39,865 nucleotides of DNA from EsbW-18 sp964634615 (GTDB taxonomy: Bacteria; Patescibacteriota; Minisyncoccia; Phycocordibacterales; EsbW-18): the NCBI GenBank assembly GCA_964634615.1, contig CAZWLQ010000006.1:1-39865 (forward strand), given 5' to 3'. The translations under genes were made by a program, and so were the position numbers. The stretch's first letter is position 1. The number at the start of each line of letters is the position of its first letter. Below the pieces are notes generated by a model, which did not search any database, was not told the origin of the DNA, and saw nothing but the letters and a program-made list of their open reading frames with translations. Positions 31,013 to 38,665 of the stretch are shown here, piece by piece.

Positions 31013-32501
31013 TGGGTTCACGGGAGCGCTTGCGGTGGGAGCGGCCACAGCGCTTGTGGGACGGATGACGCTCGCGGGAAGTTCGTTTCTCTTAATTGTG
31101 TGTGTTGCTCTCGGTGCGTGGATTGGGTTCAAGAACTCATTTCGAGAATGCGGCGGCATTCTGTGCGCACTGCTCGTTGTCTTTGCTGGTTTTGGTGTCG
31201 GTGCGCTTCGAGGAGCACATGCGGTTCAGGCGATTTCCTTTACGGATGAGCGAAATGGAGAGAGCATCACACTTGAAGGCGTGATAGTTGATGAGCCGAC
31301 GCTCACCGAGAAGAATCAAAAGATAGTCATTGCTCCAACGGGAAGCGAGAACCGGGTGATTATGTTCGCGCCGGTTCACCCGCAGTATGCGTACGGCGAT
31401 GTGATTCGCGTTTCAGGCACCGTCAAAAAACCAGAAAGCTTCGCGATTGAAGGTGCCGACCGTACATTCAACTATCCTCGCTATCTTGCGAAGCAGGGAA
31501 TCGGCTCGATTGTCGACAAACCAAACATTGAGCTCATAGAGAAAGGTAAGGGAAATTCGGTTATGGAATGGTTCTTCACGATTCGGCGTGCATTCGTTGG
31601 GGGCCTCGAAGCATCGGTTGGAGAACCATATGCGGGATTCGCGTCGGGTGTTGTCCTTGGTGTTGACGGCGCACTTTCAAAACACGATGAAGAATTGTTT
31701 CGAAACGCAGGACTGATTCACGTTGTGGTGGTTTCCGGCTACAACATCACGCTGGTTGGCGACATTATCGGTAGAGCGCTCTCGATGTTTGCGCCATTGA
31801 TTGCGAGCATGGGAAGTCTCCTTGGGATATGTGCGTTCATCTTACTTACCGGCGCGTCACAAACCGCGATTCGTGCGGGAATCATGGCATCGCTCGTGGT
31901 TGCCGCGCGACTCACCAAGCGTCACTACGATATGAATCGAGCGCTCGCATTTGCCGCGTGTTTGATGATTTTGCATCAACCACTAATTCTTCTCTATGAT
32001 CCGTCCTTTCAACTCTCGTTTCTCGCGACGTGGGGACTCTGCAACGTGACGCCAATAACAACCCGCATGCTCCGGTGGATGCCCGAGCGCTTCGGACTCC
32101 GCGAAATTGCGGCAACGACACTCGCGACACAATCCGCGGTCACACCACTTCTTTTGTTTATGTCGGGAACCATGAGCATCTTCTCGCTTCCCGCAAACAT
32201 CATTGTCTTGCCAACTATGCCGGTGTTGATGTTCGCCTCACTCGCGATAGGGGCGCTTGGATTTTTGCCGCCACTTATGCTCTTACCAATTTCTGTTCTT
32301 GTCGAGGCAATAAGCGCGTACGCGTTTTCAGTTGTGCACCTGATCGATACAACAGGAGTGAGCAGCATTATGCTTCCGGTATTTTCACTAACGACTCTTT
32401 TTCTGCTGTATGGAGCGCTCGCATTGCTCGTGTTGGTATACAAACGAAAGACCCCGCCTAGCGCCATGTCAGCGCCAGACGGGGCAGAAACCATCCGCTA
32501 G
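30993..32501 (+). CDS. comEC: ComEC/Rec2-type DNA uptake channel without metallo-hydrolase domain
   Basis: 502 residues from ATG 30993. An earlier in-frame ATG at 30915 would translate the repeat. GTG 31002 is also possible. Membrane helices at the N terminus are followed by an OB-like DUF4131 part (about 80-180) and the Competence domain (GLIHVVVVSGYNITLV near 235, many helices to the end). ComEC proteins usually end in a metallo-beta-lactamase domain; here it is missing and is encoded separately at 35497-36369. It should pass single-stranded DNA through the membrane. The stop codon overlaps the convergent sod gene by 4 bp. Confidence 0.88.
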   Translation: MRGVYFYGFTGALAVGAATALVGRMTLAGSSFLLIVCVALGAWIGFKNSFRECGGILCALLVVFAGFGVGALRGAHAVQAISFTDERNGESITLEGVIVDEPTLTEKNQKIVIAPTGSENRVIMFAPVHPQYAYGDVIRVSGTVKKPESFAIEGADRTFNYPRYLAKQGIGSIVDKPNIELIEKGKGNSVMEWFFTIRRAFVGGLEASVGEPYAGFASGVVLGVDGALSKHDEELFRNAGLIHVVVVSGYNITLVGDIIGRALSMFAPLIASMGSLLGICAFILLTGASQTAIRAGIMASLVVAARLTKRHYDMNRALAFAACLMILHQPLILLYDPSFQLSFLATWGLCNVTPITTRMLRWMPERFGLREIAATTLATQSAVTPLLLFMSGTMSIFSLPANIIVLPTMPVLMFASLAIGALGFLPPLMLLPISVLVEAISAYAFSVVHLIDTTGVSSIMLPVFSLTTLFLLYGALALLVLVYKRKTPPSAMSAPDGAETIR

Positions 32502-33112
32502 GCGCGGGCGTTCTCAAACCACTCGTTCGCACGCTCCCAATTGATTGCTGAAAGATACGCCTCAACATATTTTGCCTTTTCTGCCGGTGCGTAGTCGAGA
32601 AGAAACGCGTGCTCCCACACATCAAGAGGGAGAATCACCGAGAGCCCCGTCAGGTGTCCTAGGTGCTGCTCATCCACCCACTGGGTGAGGAGGCGGTCGG
32701 TTGTTCTGTCGTAGTAGAGGATCGCCCAACCGATGCCACGGGTGAGTGCGATTGCTTTGAAACGTGTGATGAACTCCTCAACAGAGCCCCATTCGGCGGC
32801 GAGGGCTTGAGCGAGGGCGCTGCTGTTTGAAAGTGATTTCGGCCCGTCTTCAAGGAGGGTGAAGTAGTACTCATGGTTCCGCATCCCGTCGAACTCAAAG
32901 GCAAATCGGCGCTGTAGTTCGCCCAAAGCATAGGCATTGGCCTCGGAATCCTTCGAATAGGCCTCGATCTTCTCAAGAATAAGGTTCGCATGCTTCACAT
33001 ACCCCTCATAGAGCTTCATGTGGGTCGCCATGGTCTTGTCAGAAATGCCCGAAATTGTCGGAATCGAGAACGCTTTTGAAGTGAAGAGCGGGGAGAAAGG
33101 AGGTTTTGCCAT
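32498..33112 (-). CDS. Fe/Mn superoxide dismutase
   Basis: 204 residues. The N-terminal helical part has KTMATHMKLYEGYVKHANL (first His ligand) and MRNHEYYF (second). The C-terminal domain has GIGWAILYYD and DVWEHAFLLDY (Asp and His ligands), then YLSAINWERANEWF. It dismutates superoxide in the cytoplasm; the metal cannot be told apart safely. Its presence suggests exposure to oxygen. It overlaps the convergent comEC stop by 4 bp. Confidence 0.93.
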   Translation of the reverse strand: MAKPPFSPLFTSKAFSIPTISGISDKTMATHMKLYEGYVKHANLILEKIEAYSKDSEANAYALGELQRRFAFEFDGMRNHEYYFTLLEDGPKSLSNSSALAQALAAEWGSVEEFITRFKAIALTRGIGWAILYYDRTTDRLLTQWVDEQHLGHLTGLSVILPLDVWEHAFLLDYAPAEKAKYVEAYLSAINWERANEWFENARA

Positions 33113-33224
33113 ACCAAAATAGTCTAATGTGGGCTAATAACAATCCAAGTATAGCATAGTGAAAATACGGCTCAACAAGGCCGTTTTTAGAAACCCCTCT
33201 TGACGATAAATAATTCATATTGTG

Positions 33225-33257
33225 GGGTATTGACAAAAAAATACCCGTTGTTATAAT
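33225..33257 (+). promoter_or_regulatory. Promoter with overlapping operator for the SleB-like gene
   Basis: TTGACA (33230-33235), 16-bp spacer, TATAAT (33252-33257). GGGTATT (33225-33231) and AATACCC (33240-33246) form an inverted repeat over the -35, suggesting repression. Confidence 0.75.
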
Positions 33258-33277
33258 GTAGGCATCTTCCTACGGAA

Positions 33278-33306
33278 GCGCCGTCCCTCGGGGCGGCGTT
33301 TTTGTT
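33278..33306 (+). terminator. Terminator-like hairpin in the leader of the SleB-like gene
   Basis: CGCCGTCC-ctcg-GGGCGGCG, then TTTTTG, lies between the predicted start site (about 33264) and the ATG at 33319. A small TTCC-tac-GGAA stem precedes it. It could work as an attenuator. Confidence 0.7.
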
Positions 33307-33318
33307 TGAAGCAAAACT

Positions 33319-33900
33319 ATGAAATTTACACTCAAAGAATCACTTCGAAACCTTGCCCTTAAGGTCGGCCTTACAGCCGTTATGGCCCTTATGGCATTCA
33401 GCACCAACATCGTGTTCTTTGCCAACCGCGTAGCTATTGCAGCAACTGTTGATTCTGGCTATGAGCAGGCGAGCGAGGAGATCCTTTGGTTTGCACGTAC
33501 TATTTATTCTGAAACCAAGAAGGCAGATGAGCAGACGCTCGTTGCATGGGTTATTCGTAACCGTGTTGAGTCAGTATTCTTCCCAGACACCTATAAGGAG
33601 GTAGTTCTCCAGAAGGGTCAGTTCTCGGGTATGCATGCGACCGACAAGCAGTATGAGATTAACATCGGCATGGACTACGACGATTCGAGCCCGGCATGGG
33701 ATAGCGCGCTCGCAATCGCACGTTCAGTCTACTTCGCTGAGTCAATCCTTCGTCCGTTTCCGAAGACTGTGATGCACTTCTTTTCACCAATTTCTGTTGC
33801 ATCGACCCCTGCATGGGCATCAAAGATTGATCCGGTTCATGAAGTCGTTGACCCCGCAACCAATACGGTTCGATTCGCGTTCTACGCGGACATCATGTAA
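33319..33900 (+). CDS. Exported SleB/CwlJ-type cell wall hydrolase
   Basis: 193 residues. An N-terminal hydrophobic segment (about 14-40) is a signal or anchor. The Hydrolase_2 (SleB-like) domain begins EEILWFARTIYSETKKADEQTLVAWVIRNRV, with the probable catalytic Glu in YSE, and continues through FPDTYKEVVLQKGQFSGM. It ends with HFFSP and FAFYADIM. It should cut peptidoglycan for growth or separation. Expression appears to depend on a promoter operator and a leader terminator. Confidence 0.9.
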   Translation: MKFTLKESLRNLALKVGLTAVMALMAFSTNIVFFANRVAIAATVDSGYEQASEEILWFARTIYSETKKADEQTLVAWVIRNRVESVFFPDTYKEVVLQKGQFSGMHATDKQYEINIGMDYDDSSPAWDSALAIARSVYFAESILRPFPKTVMHFFSPISVASTPAWASKIDPVHEVVDPATNTVRFAFYADIM

Positions 33901-33948
33901 ACCAAGCGCGAATCACGCGAATAAAATCGCACATACACGCGAATAGAA

Positions 33949-33985
33949 AAACCACCCGCCCTCACATGAGGGCGGGTGGTTTGCG
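33949..33985 (+). terminator. Strong intrinsic terminator after the SleB-like gene
   Basis: A 15-bp stem AAACCACCCGCCCTC / GAGGGCGGGTGGTTT (33949-33982) with loop ACAT. Cgcgaat-type repeats lie between it and the stop codon. Confidence 0.85.
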
Positions 33986-34037
33986 TCTGTGTCACTTTTG
34001 TTTCCTCCCACACCACACACTAGGAACGGTATCTTTT

Positions 34038-34067
34038 TTGTGGTATCACCTCTATGGGTAATATAGT
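34038..34067 (+). promoter_or_regulatory. Promoter of the ParB-like cassette
   Basis: TTGTGG (34038-34043), 18-bp spacer, TATAGT (34062-34067). A short leader leads to GGGAAGGA before ATG 34095. Confidence 0.5.
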
Positions 34068-34094
34068 ACAAACAACGACAAGAAAGGGAAGGAA

Positions 34095-35402
34095 ATGCTC
34101 GACATCAAGAGTGTTGCAGTGCCGACGGGCTTTCCATGCCCTGTTGAAAGTGACAGATTGCCGATGATCAGTCGTGAGGGCTGCCATCAACACTGCGGTT
34201 CGTACAGCATCAATCATGACAAGTGTGTGACCCGTTATGGTTGCGAATCGCCCTTCAGACTTTGTCTCGTATGCCTGAAGCTCGGGTTACGAGCAGGGGA
34301 CGGTGCCTGTGAAGTTTCGGGTCCGCGCAGTACGAAATGCAGCTTTCATGAGAAGCATGGAGACAACGCTCGTCCTCCGATTCAGAAGAAGGAGAAACGG
34401 CCCGAGAGATTCCCCACGACACTCGCGCCACCTCCGAGTTCTCGTCCGGTCGCGCCCAAGGTGAGCCCGACATTGCCGAGAACCCCCGAAGTTCCACAAG
34501 AGAGAGGGGCTGCCAGCGTTCGTCATGAGTCAGTTGTTCTCGGGCGAGAAATCGAGGTCGATTGTTGGCAGGTTGTTCCACTCACGGATCAGCCACGAAC
34601 GTACTTCGATGATTCCGACTTCGCTGGGCTCGTTAACTCGATCAGGAGCGCTGGTCAGCTTCAAACGGTGCCCGCCGTATCGTTGCAAAACGGTATGTTC
34701 AGAATCAGCGACGGCGAACGACGCTGGCGCGCGTGCAGAGCCCTCGGCAAGAAACTTCGGATCATCATCGTTCCCGAACTCCCTCACGAGGAGGAAATTG
34801 AACGCTCGGCGATCTCGAACTTCAACCGACAAGAGCACACGGCGATTGAGAAGGCTCGGATTTTCCTGAGGTTGAAGAACGGCCTCGGTCGCTCTGTCAC
34901 GGAGATGGCTTCGAAGTTTGGAGTCACCAACCAAACGATTCGCAACTATCTGTTGCTGTTGGAAAAGCTCCATCCCTCGGTGATTGACCTCATGGATCCG
35001 GTGCTTCAAGGGAGCAAGACGTTAATCTTGAATCCGACGATCGGCCTCCTGCTGACACCCTTCTTCGAATCGCATCCCGAGGTACAGGTTGAGCTTGCCC
35101 AATCGATTTTCTCCAAAAAGCTGAAGGTTCAGCAGGCGAAGAACCTCATTGCTCGCAAGGCAAACGAGCTTGGTGTAAATGCTGGTCGTGGACGTGAGTC
35201 GAGGCCGGCGGATCATCGCCGCATCGTCGAGCGCATGTTCGAAAACGTCAGAGCAACACTTGGCCGCTTTGCGGAACTTACGCAAGAGCAGCACCAAGCG
35301 ATTACTCTTCCGTACACACCGGATGTTCGTGAGAAGAAGCTTCGGGAATTTGCTGACACCGCCGAACATCTGCGAGCGTTCGCAGAGAGACTTCGAGGGT
35401 AG
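34095..35402 (+). CDS. ParB-like protein with Cys-rich N-terminal domain (orphan cassette 8)
   Basis: 435 residues. Residues 1-90 hold nine Cys (15, 30, 34, 44, 50, 57, 60, 72, 82) and several His, probably a zinc module. A Pro-rich linker (about 95-140) follows. The ParB/sulfiredoxin-fold domain is at about 155-245 with ISDGERRWRACRALGKK, then NRQEHTAIEKARIFL and a helix-turn-helix SVTEMASKFGVTNQTIRNYL. No parA lies nearby, so chromosome partition is not indicated; it may be a DNA-binding regulator or CTP-dependent clamp. SD GGAAGGA and a terminator make it a self-contained unit. Confidence 0.8.
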   Translation: MLDIKSVAVPTGFPCPVESDRLPMISREGCHQHCGSYSINHDKCVTRYGCESPFRLCLVCLKLGLRAGDGACEVSGPRSTKCSFHEKHGDNARPPIQKKEKRPERFPTTLAPPPSSRPVAPKVSPTLPRTPEVPQERGAASVRHESVVLGREIEVDCWQVVPLTDQPRTYFDDSDFAGLVNSIRSAGQLQTVPAVSLQNGMFRISDGERRWRACRALGKKLRIIIVPELPHEEEIERSAISNFNRQEHTAIEKARIFLRLKNGLGRSVTEMASKFGVTNQTIRNYLLLLEKLHPSVIDLMDPVLQGSKTLILNPTIGLLLTPFFESHPEVQVELAQSIFSKKLKVQQAKNLIARKANELGVNAGRGRESRPADHRRIVERMFENVRATLGRFAELTQEQHQAITLPYTPDVREKKLREFADTAEHLRAFAERLRG

Positions 35403-35415
35403 TTTCGTTGTTCAC

Positions 35416-35460
35416 CAGCGCTGGAAGGGCCCAACCCCTTTCCGCGCTGTTTTCTTTTTA
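35416..35460 (+). terminator. Intrinsic terminator of the ParB-like cassette
   Basis: CAGCGC (35416-35421) pairs with GCGCTG (35444-35449). An inner GGAAGGG/CCCTTTCC stem adds stability. TTTTCTTTTTA follows. Confidence 0.85.
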
Positions 35461-35496
35461 TACAAAATTGAGCAAAGCAGGGTATCGTTGAGTAGT

Positions 35497-36369
35497 ATGC
35501 AACGAATGAAATATTTCATAACTCTGGCGCTTCTCTATCTTTTTGTATCGAGCATGGCGTTGTTGTTCTGGCATTCGTATGAGCGTGCGCCAAACGTGCT
35601 CACCGTTACATTCTTGGATATTGGTCAGGGTGATGCGATTTATATTGAGAGTCCGACAGGGAAGCAGGTGTTGATTGACGGCGGAATTGATCGGAGCGTA
35701 CTCGCCGATCTCTCCAAGGTAATGCCACTCTTTGATCGAACACTCGATGTCGTCATTGCAACGCACCCCGATAAAGACCACATTGGTGGATTGCCGTTCG
35801 TTTTTTCACGCTATAAAGTTGCACATATTCTTGATCCAGGACTTACTGAAACCACAGACACCTACGAGTTCTACTCCGAAAAAGTCCAAGAAGAAATGAA
35901 GGGTAGTTATGCGATTCACCAGGAAGCGCGACGGGGAAGCGTCATTGATCTTGGTGGTGGCGCGGAGTTACGAATTCTGTTTCCCGATCGTGATATGGAT
36001 GGCGTCACTGACACTAACAATGCATCAGTCGTCGCGCAGCTTGTGTATGGTGAAACCGAAGTGATGCTTACGGGTGACGCACCAAAAAGTGTGGAGGAAT
36101 ATGTGGTGATGCTCGATGGCACCGCACTTCAAAGCGATATTTTAAAAGCAGGACACCATGGCTCGCGTACATCGAGCGGACAAAAATTTATTGATACAGT
36201 GAACCCAGAGTACGCGATAATTTCAGCAGGGTGTGATAACTCATACGGCCACCCACACAAAGAAACCATTGAAACACTAACGGCCGCTTCAACAACGATT
36301 CTCACCACCTGCGAAGAGGGGACCATCGTTTTTACGTCTGACGGGACATCGTTTACGCGGTTGAAATAA
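35497..36369 (+). CDS. Stand-alone ComEC-type metallo-beta-lactamase-fold protein
   Basis: 290 residues from ATG 35497 (MQRMKYFITL), where an N-terminal membrane helix (about 5-25) begins. The MBL domain starts VTFLDIGQGDAIYIESPTGKQVLIDGG. It has ATHPDKDHIGG (HxxxDH), MLTGDAPKSVEEY, KAGHHGSRTSSG and SAGCDNSYGHPH. This matches the C-terminal exodomain of ComEC, which is absent from the comEC gene 3 kb upstream. It probably acts outside the membrane on incoming DNA. A partial second copy lies at 37433-37570. Confidence 0.9.
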   Translation: MQRMKYFITLALLYLFVSSMALLFWHSYERAPNVLTVTFLDIGQGDAIYIESPTGKQVLIDGGIDRSVLADLSKVMPLFDRTLDVVIATHPDKDHIGGLPFVFSRYKVAHILDPGLTETTDTYEFYSEKVQEEMKGSYAIHQEARRGSVIDLGGGAELRILFPDRDMDGVTDTNNASVVAQLVYGETEVMLTGDAPKSVEEYVVMLDGTALQSDILKAGHHGSRTSSGQKFIDTVNPEYAIISAGCDNSYGHPHKETIETLTAASTTILTTCEEGTIVFTSDGTSFTRLK

Positions 36370-36375
36370 GTGAAG

Positions 36376-37365
36376 TTATTTCTGAGTGACAACAGTAAAT
36401 GGAGTTTCCCATCCATTTAGTACCAAAAGCTTTATTTGGGCATCCTCGCTTGCTGGGATGGTGACTGTGATATCGGTCGGTGTTATTGTGCCGAAACATG
36501 ATTCGGGAGGATCGAATGGGGTAATACCAAGCCATATTTCAACATCATTGGGAGACGACACTTCTTCACTGTGACCTCCCACAAAGTAGTCATCAATTTC
36601 GAGCGATTGACACGGTATCGGAATATCAACGGTAACCGTATATGTATGTATATTGTTCTCGAAGGTATCAACAATCAGAACCTCCTTCTTTTTGTTGTAC
36701 GTGTTTCCTTGAGATACATGAAACTTGGCAAGTTGACCAAAAGAATCTGGGTCACCCGGGTCCGTTAGTAGTCCTAAAAGCGTTTCCTCGATTGCGTCAG
36801 TGTACGATCTGAGAAGAAGCTCTTTTCGCACGTTCTCAACTCTCTCTGCACCACGTTTTTTTGAACATCGTGACTTTATAAAATTGACCACAAAGTCAGG
36901 CACAGGGCTAAACCCCAGAGCACAATTCAATGTTCCTCTTAGGAGATATGAAAAAGCGCTTTTAACATAGAGATCTTTGTTTTCTTTGTCGTATTCTCCG
37001 AGTGAAAGAAAAAAGTCAAAATTTTCGGCAGTAATAGAGTTACTTCCCAGTGAGTTGGAGAGAGCCTCCATTAAATATATTCGGCCACCACCTCCAGTCG
37101 CCACTCCTACAAGTGGAATATCTTTATATGCACCACTTTTATACAGCTCTGAAACTTCTTCTTTGAAAATCTCTGTTTGAGTAGGAGAAAGAGAATAAAG
37201 ATTCAAGTTAAATCCAGCATACGGTCGTCCATTCCAGACTGTTTCATGAATAGCGTCTCTGTCTCTGCTGTACGCTCGGGTTTTTGAGAGTAGATAATAT
37301 CCTCCCATTAAAATACAGCTTCCTATCAAAACACCAGCAGCTATTCTTGTTACAGAGATTTGCAT
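36376..37365 (-). CDS. AT-rich orphan gene, membrane-anchored protein, unknown
   Basis: 329 residues, not recognised. One N-terminal membrane helix (about 8-27, AAGVLIGSCILMGGYYLL) is followed by an extracytoplasmic region with no known motif. Visible landmarks are VGVATGGGGRIYLMEALSN near 86-104, CALGFSPVPDFVVNF near 150 and a beta-rich C terminus after residue 225. The sequence is visibly more AT-rich than its neighbours. It lies between an intact MBL gene and an MBL gene remnant, which points to insertion or replacement by transfer. Confidence 0.7.
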   Translation of the reverse strand: MQISVTRIAAGVLIGSCILMGGYYLLSKTRAYSRDRDAIHETVWNGRPYAGFNLNLYSLSPTQTEIFKEEVSELYKSGAYKDIPLVGVATGGGGRIYLMEALSNSLGSNSITAENFDFFLSLGEYDKENKDLYVKSAFSYLLRGTLNCALGFSPVPDFVVNFIKSRCSKKRGAERVENVRKELLLRSYTDAIEETLLGLLTDPGDPDSFGQLAKFHVSQGNTYNKKKEVLIVDTFENNIHTYTVTVDIPIPCQSLEIDDYFVGGHSEEVSSPNDVEIWLGITPFDPPESCFGTITPTDITVTIPASEDAQIKLLVLNGWETPFTVVTQK

Positions 37366-37432
37366 GAATTGATTGAGAGAAGTTCCTTAGGTTGTTTAGT
37401 ATGACGTGAGTATAACAGGGCAACCAAAAAAC

Positions 37433-37570
37433 CGCTCGGGATGCGATGGTCATCCGCGTGAGGGAGTGATTGAGCGTTTTAAAACGGCGAGCACAACGAT
37501 TCTCTCAACGTGCGAAGAGGGGACGATTGTGTTTATTTCTGACGGGAAGACTTTTTCGCGGGGGCGATAG
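37433..37570 (+). pseudogene. Remnant of a second ComEC-type MBL gene (C-terminal end)
   Basis: 45 codons plus stop that align with the end of the intact MBL protein: SGCD-GHPREGVIERF matches SAGCDNSYGHPHKETIETL, and ASTTILSTCEEGTIVF matches ASTTILTTCEEGTIVF. No start codon or upstream domain remains. The last 38 bp overlap, antisense, the 3' end of the HD-hydrolase gene. Confidence 0.85.
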
Positions 37571-38180
37571 TTGGGAAGAGTCCGTGCTTCTTGTGATAGC
37601 TACCAAGAAATGTGTGAAGCGATTTCCAGAGCGCTTCAGCTACGGGGTGATTCTTTACCTTCTCCTTTTTGTAGTCATCGAGTATTTGAAGAGTGATGCG
37701 TCGCTTTTTGTAGAGTGCCCGACCCTTGTCTTTATAGAGTGTTGTCACAAATTGTGGTGCGATCTTGTCGAGTGCGTAGACAAATCGTGCCTCCGGATCT
37801 TTCCGATGTTCGTACCCTTCAATGAATGCGTGTAATTCCTTGAACTCTGGCACGATCCGTTTCAATTTTTCTTGCGCCGCTTTCTCTCGTCGCTTTTTTG
37901 TAGCGACACTCTTTTTGTTTTCTTGTTTCCCGACGGTTGCGGTATCTCCTGCATATACCTCAATTAGATCATGAGCGAGGGCATATTTGAGAACCTTTCC
38001 GTGATCGAGCGGGAGTTTTTCGGTTTCCATGATATACCACGCAAGCATTGTGAGAACATAGGAATGTTCAACATCAGTTTCAAGCCGGTTCACATAGGGG
38101 ATAGGGAGTATACGCTCGACGGTTTGGTAGCGGTGGAGGATGTCCGAAAATGCAAGAATACGTTTAAGTCGTTTATCCAT
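37533..38180 (-). CDS. HD-domain phosphohydrolase (YfbR/5'-nucleotidase-like)
   Basis: 215 residues from the ATG at 38180 (MDKRLKRILAFSDIL); the upstream extension would cross the promoter. Metal ligands appear in VEHSYVL near 37, ALAHDLIEVYAGDTATVG near 70 (His-Asp) and YALDK near 138. This order fits HD_3/YfbR-type nucleotidases. The basic C-terminal tail (APAKKSSRQK) is read from DNA antisense to the MBL remnant, so the end may have been re-formed at the junction. Minus-strand TATACT at 38190-38195 is 9 nt before the ATG. Confidence 0.85.
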   Translation of the reverse strand: MDKRLKRILAFSDILHRYQTVERILPIPYVNRLETDVEHSYVLTMLAWYIMETEKLPLDHGKVLKYALAHDLIEVYAGDTATVGKQENKKSVATKKRREKAAQEKLKRIVPEFKELHAFIEGYEHRKDPEARFVYALDKIAPQFVTTLYKDKGRALYKKRRITLQILDDYKKEKVKNHPVAEALWKSLHTFLGSYHKKHGLFPTIAPAKKSSRQK

Positions 38181-38207
38181 ACGAAGGAAAGTATACCCCA
38201 TGCGAAA

Positions 38208-38237
38208 GAATCCCCGAGACCAGGGTCTCGGGGATTC
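38208..38237 (-). terminator. Terminator of rpmB
   Basis: A perfect 14-bp stem GAATCCCCGAGACC / GGTCTCGGGGATTC with a minimal loop. On the minus strand it runs into TTTCG. It separates rpmB from the HD-hydrolase gene. Confidence 0.7.
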
Positions 38238-38261
38238 GGAGGAAATTCTTAGTACCTAAAC

Positions 38262-38281
38262 CCCCTGCCTGCCGGCAGGTA
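38262..38281. repeat. CCTGCCTGCCGGCAGG palindromic repeat
   Basis: Near-copy of the palindrome at 30468-30487 and, more degenerate, at 11027-11050. All three copies lie in intergenic DNA. Confidence 0.65.
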
Positions 38282-38297
38282 GTGGCTAGACCCTCAC

Positions 38298-38552
38298 TTA
38301 CTTGACTGCACCGGCTTTCTTCAACGATGCGTATGCGCCGTTCTTGCGGATGGTCTTCATACCGCGGTTTGAAATGGTTACTTTGACACTCTTGCCGAGT
38401 TCAGGGACAAAAATGTTACGGCTCTGGAGGTTAGCCATTTTTCGTACTTTTCCGCGCTTTACGCCAGGGTTAAACTGCGTCGCACGAACGCGATTGCTGT
38501 ATCGGCCGCCGCCGATTGATGATTTTCCTGTGATAACGCACTCTTTTGCCAT
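38298..38552 (-). CDS. rpmB: 50S ribosomal protein L28
   Basis: 84 residues from the ATG at 38552 (MAKECVITGKSSIGGGRYSNRVRATQ), the normal L28 start; the longer frame translates CGCGGAT repeats. KRGKVRKMANLQSRNIFVPELGKSVKVTISNRGMKTIRKNG is typical of L28. It lacks the usual paired CxxC zinc motif, having a single Cys. It is followed by its own hairpin terminator. Confidence 0.93.
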   Translation of the reverse strand: MAKECVITGKSSIGGGRYSNRVRATQFNPGVKRGKVRKMANLQSRNIFVPELGKSVKVTISNRGMKTIRKNGAYASLKKAGAVK

Positions 38553-38565
38553 ATGTTTGCTTCGC

Positions 38566-38622
38566 AAACCGCGGATGTACGCCGATAACGACGCAGATAA
38601 ACGCAGATACGATAGTTTCGCT
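38566..38622. repeat. CGCGGAT / ACGCAGATAA repeat upstream of rpmB
   Basis: Tandem degenerate units (cgcggatgtacgccgataacgacgcagataaacgcagata). Same class as 11002, 15845 and 33901. Confidence 0.65.
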
Positions 38623-38665
38623 ATGCTACCATGATACACAAGGCTTATCAAGCTTCACCAAAGAC

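Noticed and set aside
34095..35402. Chromosome origin / parABS locus
   Set aside because: No parA, dnaA, DnaA boxes or parS-like sites were seen around the ParB-like gene.
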